Origin: Hymenobacter lucidus
Lineage (GTDB): Bacteria > Bacteroidota > Bacteroidia > Cytophagales > Hymenobacteraceae
Direction: 5' to 3'
Assembly: GCF_020447265.1 (NCBI RefSeq)
Contig: NZ_JAJADR010000004.1
Coordinates: 1 to 64,000, forward strand
Length of the DNA: 64,000 bases
Made by a program: the position numbers and the translations under genes. The notes under the pieces are model-generated. The model had not been told where the DNA came from, did no database searches, and saw only the letters and a program-made list of their open reading frames with translations. Of this stretch, positions 8,687-15,718 are shown one piece after another. Position 1 is the stretch's first letter, and the number at the start of each line of letters is the position of its first letter.

Positions 8687-8712
8687 GCCCCCGAAAAAGG
8701 ATTTTCGGGGGC
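8687..8712 (-). promoter_or_regulatory. Hairpin directly in front of the start codon
   Basis: An 11-bp perfect stem GCCCCCGAAAA/TTTTCGGGGGC with a 4-base loop ends on the base just before the ATG at 8686. In the mRNA it would occupy the whole ribosome landing area. It also resembles a terminator. Confidence 0.5.
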
Positions 8713-8756
8713 AAAAGGTTTGAATGCTGCAAACAATAGGTAGTAGGATAATGCGA

Positions 8757-8787
8757 AAAAAGCCCGGTCTAATCGACCGGGCTTTTT
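8757..8787 (-). terminator. Terminator of the nuclease/T9SS operon
   Basis: A 13-bp perfect stem (8757-8769 with 8775-8787) has A5/T5 flanks and a 5-base loop. It lies about 95 bases past the stop codon at 8881. Confidence 0.85.
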
Positions 8788-8880
8788 GATGCCTATGCAT
8801 GCGTTAAGGACCTGTTGCAGCACCTTAAACTGTTAGGCGTAGTAAAAGTAGGAATGCTAACTATCCGTTCCTACTTCTGC

Positions 8881-11800
8881 TTACTCTACCTGCAGGCGAG
8901 TCGCATTACTACCGCAACGTACCAAGTACATACCAGGAGCAATTCCTGTTAGAGAGACTGGTTGAGTGGTCGAGATGGTCCGTAATACTCGCCCCGTTAA
9001 GTCTAGTATCTGTGCCATGGCAGCAGTAGCACCTTCAATGCGTACTTGGCTATGTGCTGGGTTAGGCACCACTCGCAAAGAAACTAATGTTTTAACTGGC
9101 TCATTAGTCAACACGACTACTTGCGAATAGCTAGCCGTCCCGTCCGTGTCTACCTGACGAAGGCGGTAATACAACTTTGGGGAGGATTGTACCGCGTTAG
9201 CATCAGCGTAGGTATAAGTAGACTCTGTTGTCGTTGTACCTCGTCCGGTTAGCGTAGCGATGCGCGTGAAGGTCATTCCGTCAAAGGCACGCTCAACTTC
9301 AAACTTGTCGTTATGTAGCTCTTGAGCAGTTTTCCAGCGTAGCACTACCGAGGATTGCTGCATCTTGCCAGAGAAATGTGTTAGCTGCACGGGCAGCGGG
9401 GCGGGCACCTGCTGGCGCACGACGGCAAAGGTGGTGCCCACTCTGAGCCCGTCGAAGAGCAGCGGCGAGGTATTGCTGCCCTGGCGCAGGGCCACGGCGC
9501 CGATGTTCAACGGGGCCGAGGAAGCCGCTTCCGTACTGGTCGCGCCGGCGGCCGTGGGCTCACTGGTGCCCGGATTCACGTACAGGCGCGTTTCCGTGCC
9601 GCTGCTGCCAAAGCTGTAGCGCACCACCAGCAGGTAGGGCGTGCCCGTCTCGTACTCGGTGGCATCGTACACGGCGGCCGTGCCGCTGCCACTCACGCCA
9701 AACTGAATTTTACCAGCGGTGGCCGCGGGCTTGACCAGCACGCGGGCCCGGTAGGTGGTGCTGATCGGGTCGGGTCCCAAGTGGAAAAAATAATCGGCAC
9801 TTGGGGAGCTATTTACCTGCACCAGGAAGGAAGCATACACGGGCGTACCGGGCGCCACGGGCGCAAAGGTGCGGTGTACGTCTTCGCCCGTGGCCGTCAG
9901 GGAGGCTGCGTTGCCGCCCGTAGCATTGTAATCAGCCCGGCTCAGGCCGGCCGCGCTGACCAGTACCGGGTTGCTCCCGCCGCCGTTGTGGGCCGCCCAG
10001 CCGTGGTCGGTGAGCGGGTCGGCGGCTACGTAGAGGAAGTTTTCCTCCAGTAGTAGCTGCGCCGGCTGCGGCGGCGTGCTGAGTGTGAGCGTGCCCGGGT
10101 CCTGGGTACGGTAGTTTTCCGCCCCGGTCGTGTTAGCGTCGTTGTAGTCGAAGACGGCAAAGGTGTATTCCGTGTTGGGCTGCAGGCCCGTGACGGTCAC
10201 GCTCGTGCCGGCGCCGGCGTAGAGCACGTACACGCCCGGGCTGGGCTGGTCACCCTGACCCAGCGTGGCGTTGCCCGCGTAGGTCGTGCCGTCCGTGGGC
10301 AGCGTAAGCAGGTCGGCGGCCTGGGTTACTAGGATCAGGCGCTTGCTGCCCGTGCCGCCGCTGGTAGTCAGCAGCACCGAGGTGGGCGTGAGCTGGCTGG
10401 CCGTCAAGGTTGAGGACTGGCTGGGCTCGGCGGCCAGCGTCACCGGGGCCGTGGTAAAGGAGAGCTCCTGGCCGTAGCTGGTGCCTACCTCGTTGGTAGC
10501 GTAGGCCCGCACAAAGTAGCGCGTGTTGGGCTGCAGGCCGGTGAGCTGGCTGACAAAGGCGCCGGCTCCGGCCCCGTCGAGGGTGCTCAGATTGTTCAGG
10601 GTCGGACTGGCCGTGGTAGCATACACCACCCCGCGCTCGGTGACGGCATCATTGCCTTCCGAGCTAACCGTGCCGCCAGTGACGGCCTGCGTAGCCGTAA
10701 TGCCCGTAATCGGAGCCGTCTGCACGGTGGCCGGGTAAATCGGGGCCACGCCGGTGCCGGAAACGGCCACCGGGTCCTGGGCGGGGACGTCGGCCGAGCT
10801 GACGGGTATGACGTCGCTGTAGAGCTGGGCCAGGGCGGGCACGAAGCGCACGTCGATGACGGTGCGCGTCAGCGTACCGGCCTGGGGCGTGAGCGTGATG
10901 GCGCAGCAGGCAAAGACGCCCGTGCCGGTGCGAATCTCAAAGCCGGGCGGGGGCGTGAAGGTCACCGTGCCGGTCAGGTTGCTGCCCTGCACTGCCACGG
11001 GCTGGCTGCCCGAGGCCGAGCCCACATACACACTGCCGAAGTCTGGCACGGTCAAGGGCGTTATGGTCAGCACGGGCGGCGGGGCCGTCACCGAGACAGT
11101 AATGGGGGCACTCGTGCCCACGATACTGCCGCAGGTGCTCGTGGCCCGCGCTACCAGGTAATAGGTGCCCGCCCCGCCGAAGTCGGCGCCGCGCAACTGG
11201 TAGCTGGCACTGGTCGCCCCGCTGATGGCGGTGGTGAAGGGGCCGGCCGCGTTGGTACTATAGGCCCAGACGAACGTGGAGGCCGCCGTCGAGGTGGCCG
11301 TCAGCGTGGCGCCCGTGCTGGTGGTGGTTACCGCCTGGCTGCCCGTGGGCGTAACACTCACGGCGTTGGTGGCCGGGGGCGTGGTCACGGTCAGGTTGGC
11401 GGTGTTGGACGTGCCGGCCGTGCTGCTGGCCGCATGCACGACCCGGACCCGGTAGCCGGTGCCGGCGCTGGTGCCAGCTGGTAGCGTAGCGGCAATCGGG
11501 CTGGTGCTGCCCTGCCCGATCAGGCCCGCGGTCAGCGCGGCCGGAAAGGTGCCCGTAGCCGAGGAAAGCTGCACGGCAAAGGTGCCGCTGAGCCCACCTG
11601 TACTGGTAAAGGGCACCGAGAGGCTGCTGCCGGTGGTGGCCGTCACGCAGAACGGGCTGCCGGTCACCGTGCCCGTGGTAATGGTGGGTGTAACCGGGTT
11701 GCCGGACAAGGTGGGCGTGAGCACCAGGTTATCCAGGCCCAGGCCCTGGCCGTTGGTGCTGCCGCCGCTGCCCACGTAGGACCAGCGCAGGTAGATAGTC

Positions 11801-12489
11801 GAGCCGCTGGCCAGGTTCAGGCCAGTCAGCGTGGTAGTTTTGGAAACACTCGTGGGCGGATTCACCGGCGCGCCGGTGGTGGCATCGGCCGCGTAGCTCT
11901 GCGTCAGGGCCGTCAGCTGGGTCCAGGCGCTGCCATCGGGGCTGGTAAAAAACTGCCACTCGAAGGCGCGGGCGCCGAGCCGGTACTTTTCTACGTCGTA
12001 GGCTACGGCCAGGTCCGTCAGGGTGGAGCCGGAGGTGTTCTGCACAGCCAGCAGAATGCTGCGCGGTGAGCTGTAGCTGCCCGAGGAAAGAAAGCCCAGG
12101 CCCCGGTCCGTCGAGCTGCTGTTCACACCAGCGGCATAGTTATAGGCCCCGCCCGAAGAGTTACTGCTTAGCGCGCCCGTGCCGGTGGTGCCGGCCGCCT
12201 GGGTCGTGGCCGCCGTGTTGTTGGTATTGGCGTAGGTCGGCGCCGAGCCACCCGCCAGCACGAAGCCCGCAGGCAGCGCGGCTGTGCCGCTGCTGCCCAG
12301 CTCATCGAAGGTGATGGTGACGGGATTGGCGTCGGGCAACAGCAGCTGGGCCTGGCTGCCAAAGGGCAGCAGCCACAAACTTAGCAGCAGGGCGAAGAGC
12401 GCCGGCCGGCCGGAACCACGCAGAAAGGAAGAGGGCATAGCAAGCGGGGCCAAACGGCCGGGAAGGCGAAAGGAAAAGAACTGGCTCAT
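8881..12489 (-). CDS. Large secreted multidomain protein with T9SS sorting domain
   Basis: This protein of 1202 residues has a signal peptide (cleavage likely after SQA in LPFGSQAQLLL) and a jelly-roll-like N-terminal module (FDELGSSGTAALPAGF). Ser/Thr-rich Ig- and fibronectin-III-like repeats follow (LTGLQPNTRYFVRAYATNEVG, VTGLQPNTEYTFAVFDYND). The end is VLRWKTAQELHNDKFEVER, then a type A T9SS tail (RVVPNPAHSQVRIEG, IAPGMYLVRCG). It should be exported and anchored at the surface. Its ATG overlaps the nuclease stop in ATGA, so translation is probably coupled. The last ~165 codons are visibly less GC-rich than the rest. The substrate or partner is unknown. Confidence 0.88.
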   Translation of the reverse strand: MSQFFSFRLPGRLAPLAMPSSFLRGSGRPALFALLLSLWLLPFGSQAQLLLPDANPVTITFDELGSSGTAALPAGFVLAGGSAPTYANTNNTAATTQAAGTTGTGALSSNSSGGAYNYAAGVNSSSTDRGLGFLSSGSYSSPRSILLAVQNTSGSTLTDLAVAYDVEKYRLGARAFEWQFFTSPDGSAWTQLTALTQSYAADATTGAPVNPPTSVSKTTTLTGLNLASGSTIYLRWSYVGSGGSTNGQGLGLDNLVLTPTLSGNPVTPTITTGTVTGSPFCVTATTGSSLSVPFTSTGGLSGTFAVQLSSATGTFPAALTAGLIGQGSTSPIAATLPAGTSAGTGYRVRVVHAASSTAGTSNTANLTVTTPPATNAVSVTPTGSQAVTTTSTGATLTATSTAASTFVWAYSTNAAGPFTTAISGATSASYQLRGADFGGAGTYYLVARATSTCGSIVGTSAPITVSVTAPPPVLTITPLTVPDFGSVYVGSASGSQPVAVQGSNLTGTVTFTPPPGFEIRTGTGVFACCAITLTPQAGTLTRTVIDVRFVPALAQLYSDVIPVSSADVPAQDPVAVSGTGVAPIYPATVQTAPITGITATQAVTGGTVSSEGNDAVTERGVVYATTASPTLNNLSTLDGAGAGAFVSQLTGLQPNTRYFVRAYATNEVGTSYGQELSFTTAPVTLAAEPSQSSTLTASQLTPTSVLLTTSGGTGSKRLILVTQAADLLTLPTDGTTYAGNATLGQGDQPSPGVYVLYAGAGTSVTVTGLQPNTEYTFAVFDYNDANTTGAENYRTQDPGTLTLSTPPQPAQLLLEENFLYVAADPLTDHGWAAHNGGGSNPVLVSAAGLSRADYNATGGNAASLTATGEDVHRTFAPVAPGTPVYASFLVQVNSSPSADYFFHLGPDPISTTYRARVLVKPAATAGKIQFGVSGSGTAAVYDATEYETGTPYLLVVRYSFGSSGTETRLYVNPGTSEPTAAGATSTEAASSAPLNIGAVALRQGSNTSPLLFDGLRVGTTFAVVRQQVPAPLPVQLTHFSGKMQQSSVVLRWKTAQELHNDKFEVERAFDGMTFTRIATLTGRGTTTTESTYTYADANAVQSSPKLYYRLRQVDTDGTASYSQVVVLTNEPVKTLVSLRVVPNPAHSQVRIEGATAAMAQILDLTGRVLRTISTTQPVSLTGIAPGMYLVRCGSNATRLQVE

Positions 12490-13808
12490 TGGGTCGGACC
12501 GTTATCAATGGCGGCTTCGACAATTTCCTGCACGGCGGTGGGCAGGGAGGACAGCAGATCCAGGCCGGTGGCCTGCTCAATGGAATCGACCGAAACGCGG
12601 TACTGGCCCCAGTTAGAGGTTAGACCCTGCTCATTGGGGGTATTGATGGCGATGATGCGCGTGCCGGCGGTGCCCACGCGGGAGATGTCGTTCGTGCCGG
12701 TAGGCAGCACGACGATGACTTTCCAGACCCGGCTGGGGACGCGGACTCGGCCCTGGTCGATGGTTTGGGCAAAGCCGTTAGAGCCAGTCCCGCCCTGGCC
12801 GTAGCTGCCCATGATGATGTAGAGCTCGTTACCCTGGCCCACCAGGGTGCGGCCGTAGTTTTCCAGCGCGGCCCAGGTAATCTGGTTGTTGTTGGGCGCC
12901 TGGGGAATCATGTTGGTCATCAGAAAGGTCGCCGAGTTATCGGCCACCGAGCTGGTCCGGTCCGCTGAGGGCGTGTTGTGTCCCCGGTCAAAGCCCGAGC
13001 CCGAGTAGCTGCTGCTGCCGACCTGGTACCAGCCGGCAGGCAATTCAGTGTCGGCCCGGAAATTATCCTGGCGTGGGGTACTGCCCAGCCAGACCGGAGC
13101 CAGATACCAGCTCACCCAGTTGGGCTTGCCCTGGTCGCGGTGGTAGGACAAGGCAAACTGGGGCTTGCGCATCAGGTAGTTCGTGGGGGAGTTCACATCC
13201 GTCACGGCCCCACTGGGGTTGCCCATCGTCAGATGGTCGTTGTCGCCGGCCACCGGCGGCGGGGTAACGGTAAAGGGCGTGACGGTGAAGTCGTCCAGGT
13301 TGAGCAGGGCGTCCCCGCCCGAAACCTTGCGCAGCTCGAAGCGGATGGCGCCGGGCACGTTGACGGCGAAGGAAGCGGTCTGCAGCGCGGGCGAACTGGC
13401 CAGCACGGTGGAGCCGGCCTTGATCCAGGTGTTGCAGCCGCAGCTCTGGCTCTGGTAGAAGAGTTCGAAGGCCGAGCTGGCCTCCGCCCCGTAGAGGGCG
13501 TGCTGCACCGTGACGGTGGACGCGCCGTCGGGCAGGAAGAAGCCCATGGTGAGCTTGCCGGCCTGGGTCAGGCGCGGGGCCTGCAGGCCGTTCTTGTGGT
13601 CCAGGGCCGAGGAGCCCAGCAGCGCGTCGTCGAAGGTCCAGCTGCCGGTGCTCAGCGTGACCGGGCCGGCGGGGTAGGTGGTCTTGCTCCCTGTTTCAAA
13701 GGATTCCCGCGTGGTGGTCTGCGCCTGGACTGTCAAAGGCCCCGCCACGAAGGACACGACGAAGGCCACCAACCAGAAACAGCGGGCGCGCCGGTAAGAG
13801 TGTTTCAT
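12486..13808 (-). CDS. Secreted DNA/RNA non-specific endonuclease
   Basis: This protein of 440 residues begins with a signal peptide (MKHSYRRARCFWLVAFVV, cleavage near VQAQ). A beta-rich module (about 34-178) contains LDDFTVTPF. The C-terminal half is a His-Me-finger nuclease of the NucA/EndoG type, with DRGH at 274-277 (His277 catalytic) and the downstream metal-binding region TNMIPQAPNNNQ. It should degrade extracellular nucleic acid. It has no T9SS tail of its own but is followed, with ATGA overlap, by a T9SS protein. The upstream frame to 13874 is rejected because the ATG at 13808 starts the signal peptide. Confidence 0.9.
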   Translation of the reverse strand: MKHSYRRARCFWLVAFVVSFVAGPLTVQAQTTTRESFETGSKTTYPAGPVTLSTGSWTFDDALLGSSALDHKNGLQAPRLTQAGKLTMGFFLPDGASTVTVQHALYGAEASSAFELFYQSQSCGCNTWIKAGSTVLASSPALQTASFAVNVPGAIRFELRKVSGGDALLNLDDFTVTPFTVTPPPVAGDNDHLTMGNPSGAVTDVNSPTNYLMRKPQFALSYHRDQGKPNWVSWYLAPVWLGSTPRQDNFRADTELPAGWYQVGSSSYSGSGFDRGHNTPSADRTSSVADNSATFLMTNMIPQAPNNNQITWAALENYGRTLVGQGNELYIIMGSYGQGGTGSNGFAQTIDQGRVRVPSRVWKVIVVLPTGTNDISRVGTAGTRIIAINTPNEQGLTSNWGQYRVSVDSIEQATGLDLLSSLPTAVQEIVEAAIDNGPTQ

Positions 13809-13862
13809 ACTGAAAAAGAAATAAGAAGAAACCACCGCACATCTGCCCAAAAGGCTCATCAG

Positions 13863-13870
13863 CAAAAATA
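13863..13870 (-). promoter_or_regulatory. -7 element of the nuclease operon
   Basis: On the minus strand TATTTTTG matches TAnnTTTG, 55 bases upstream of the nuclease ATG. GTTC lies 17 bases further upstream as a weak -33. This implies a leader of about 45-50 bases. Confidence 0.45.
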
Positions 13871-14006
13871 GCACGATTATGTTACGTGAACATTACGCAC
13901 ATGCGGTCATTCTGTGGATACGACATTATTCTGCTGTGTGAATATGTTAAAAATAAGATATAGGGTAATTAGTTGCTTAAGAATTAAGGGTCTAGCGAAA
14001 ACACAA

Positions 14007-14038
14007 AGAAGCCCCGTAACCAAGGCTACGAGGCTTCT
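14007..14038 (-). terminator. Terminator of the XRE/coiled-coil pair
   Basis: Twelve-bp arms (14007-14018 with 14027-14038), one mismatch, are followed on the minus strand by TTTGTGTTTT. It lies about 60 bases past the stop at 14101. Confidence 0.7.
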
Positions 14039-14100
14039 AAAAAACGATTTATTACAGCCGAACCCCGATGGTCAAGTCATTTGACTCACCGGGTACTTGC

Positions 14101-14517
14101 CTACGCGGTTAGGGTAGCGCGGTGGGCAGTGACCTCAGTTATGAGGTCTTGCACAATAGGTAGTTGTGGTTCAAGCAGGGCCTTTTCTAGCTCACGCTCT
14201 ACCAGTAGTTCGGGTCCGGATTTGGTCTGCCGCCGCATCAGTTCATCGCGGCGGTCAGTTTTGCGGCGTAGTTCATCACCTAGGGCATCACGATCATTAC
14301 TAGCATCCATAGTTGCCAAGGCTGGAGTAATTGCAGTGATATAGGTATTGAGGCTATTCAGTTCATTGCTGAGTTCAATAGTTGCGCCTTCAGCATTGGT
14401 TGTACGGAAAACGGTTTCTTGCCCACGGAAGGTGAGCACAGCAATCTTCTCGTTTGCTATTTCCAACAAGGCATCACACTGAGCACGAGTCTTGAGGAGA
14501 GAAAGGGAATACGGCAT
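14101..14517 (-). CDS. Small coiled-coil hypothetical protein
   Basis: This protein of 138 residues is not recognised as a known family. It is strongly helical and charged, with a probable coiled coil over the C-terminal 70 residues (DALGDELRRKTDRRDELMRRQ, then LLVERELEKALLEPQLP). There is no signal peptide or membrane segment, so it is probably cytoplasmic. The XRE regulator gene lies 103 bases upstream on the same strand, and a shared terminator follows, so the two may form an operon. A partner or antagonist of that regulator is possible but unsupported. Confidence 0.65.
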   Translation of the reverse strand: MPYSLSLLKTRAQCDALLEIANEKIAVLTFRGQETVFRTTNAEGATIELSNELNSLNTYITAITPALATMDASNDRDALGDELRRKTDRRDELMRRQTKSGPELLVERELEKALLEPQLPIVQDLITEVTAHRATLTA

Positions 14518-14620
14518 CTTAATACAGAGAGTTAAAGTTTAAATTTTCACTTGAATTGCTCCTTGTCCGGCTATAGATAAAAGGATTTTCTAAATATATA
14601 ATATATATTATATAGTGCAA

Positions 14621-15253
14621 CTATATTTCTTCTAAAGCCTTTATCTCTGCCTCTAGACCGCGCAGCTTTGCAAACAGCAAAAACCGCTCAGTAGTGGTGA
14701 GCGGTGGGGGAGTGGTAGATGTATCCTTAGTCAGGCGTTCCAGCCACAGCAAGTCTTCGACGGGGTCAGGAGTTGCACCCATGAAAGTCATGCGTGAAGA
14801 TGTGGACATCATTGGGTCATGCGGCGCAAGAGCTGTGCGTAACACTTCCAAAGCCCACAAGCGGCGGGCGTGGTTCTGGGTTGGGCGCTTGAGTTGCCCC
14901 AATTGGAAACGCAGCTTTACGGCATAAAAACGACATCGTCGCAGCCGCGTCTCAATACTTTCTTGGTCAATGCTACCTGGTAAGTCTGTCGCTAGAGCTT
15001 CGGGGAGGTCAGGGTCTGTACTTGTGGCAAAGGGTGGCGGGGTTGGTCCCTGGCCATCGGGCGGCGGTAAGTAGCGGGCTAGAACCCACAGCTTATGACG
15101 CGGGGCATCAGCAAAGTCGCGCCGGCCAGCTTCCACTTCTGATACTAATGACCGGCTAACGTCTAGAAAACGAGCCAATTCGGCCTGTGTAAGGCTGAAA
15201 TGGGCACGCACAATAGAAGATAGGCTGGAGGAAAAGATGGAGCGACGTGGCAA
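14621..15253 (-). CDS. XRE-family HTH regulator
   Basis: The N-terminus carries a Cro/C1-type helix-turn-helix (LTQAELARFLDVSRSLVSEVEAGRR, about 21-45). A proline-rich linker and a helical C-terminal half without a recognised domain follow; 210 residues. The only in-frame initiator at the upstream end is TTG at 15253. Its 5' side faces an AT-rich spacer with four TGTGTCAA-type half sites, so it probably represses itself and perhaps the divergent phosphoesterase-TPR gene. Its codons are GC-rich, unlike that divergent gene. Confidence 0.75.
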   Translation of the reverse strand: MPRRSIFSSSLSSIVRAHFSLTQAELARFLDVSRSLVSEVEAGRRDFADAPRHKLWVLARYLPPPDGQGPTPPPFATSTDPDLPEALATDLPGSIDQESIETRLRRCRFYAVKLRFQLGQLKRPTQNHARRLWALEVLRTALAPHDPMMSTSSRMTFMGATPDPVEDLLWLERLTKDTSTTPPPLTTTERFLLFAKLRGLEAEIKALEEI

Positions 15254-15275
15254 GGATAGAAGATAAATTGAAATG

Positions 15276-15353
15276 TTGTGTCAAATAAATAAAAATAAAT
15301 TCATTTGACACGATATTGTGTCAAATGGACAAAAATAATTTTGATTGACACAG
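15276..15353. promoter_or_regulatory. Array of inverted operator-like sites
   Basis: Four copies of a TTGTGTCAAAT-type half site occur in alternating orientation: 15276-15286 (+), 15303-15311 (-), 15316-15326 (+) and 15344-15353 (-). The middle pair forms a perfect dyad with 9-bp arms ATTTGACAC/GTGTCAAAT around GATATT. The array starts 23 bases upstream of the XRE start codon, the classic place for an autoregulated operator. Confidence 0.7.
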
Positions 15354-15718
15354 AAAAGTGGCAGATAATATGTGAGTATATATATAATGAGTTGCACATA
15401 CCGGTAGAATATGTGTAATCGATGATGGAGAGACTATATATGGCTCAAGCTAAACTATTATTTCTGTCAAGTACTCGTGTCATTGTGCGTGTAATTACTG
15501 CTTATATGCTTGGCTATTAATTAATTACATGGTTTGAGCTATTGACAATAGAAACTTTGATAGTTGCATGGCTTTGTTAAAAAAACAACACACATGTGTT
15601 TGTATTTATATTCGACTACAATTTGAAAGACAAGCACATTCAAGCTATATTGAGCTTCTGTTTCCTGTTTACACAAACATGAGAGGCAATAACATGCCTC
15701 TTATAATTACAACCAGTC
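15354..15718. other. AT-rich leader of the phosphoesterase-TPR gene
   Basis: This sequence is very AT-rich, with TATA tracts and no gene of normal size. It holds a 26-codon frame (15440-15520) with a hydrophobic product, a palindrome ACACATGTGT near 15590, and a second tiny frame starting at 15679 that runs over the start of the next gene. No clean TTTG/TAnnTTTG pair is seen, so the promoter cannot be placed. Confidence 0.4.
15682..15701 (+). promoter_or_regulatory. Hairpin just upstream of the phosphoesterase-TPR start
   Basis: A perfect 7-bp stem AGAGGCA/TGCCTCT with a 6-base loop ends 17 bases before the ATG at 15719. It could influence translation initiation. Confidence 0.4.

Noticed and set aside
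12978..13871. 297-codon frame on the plus strand opposite the nuclease
   Set aside because: It lies fully antisense to the nuclease with its DRGH motif; its product is Gly/Val/Arg-rich and resembles no family.
14007..14038. The hairpin as an attachment site for an island starting at 14.1 kb
   Set aside because: No matching direct repeat is seen at the other side (near 18.75 kb), no integrase is present, and the structure fits an ordinary terminator.
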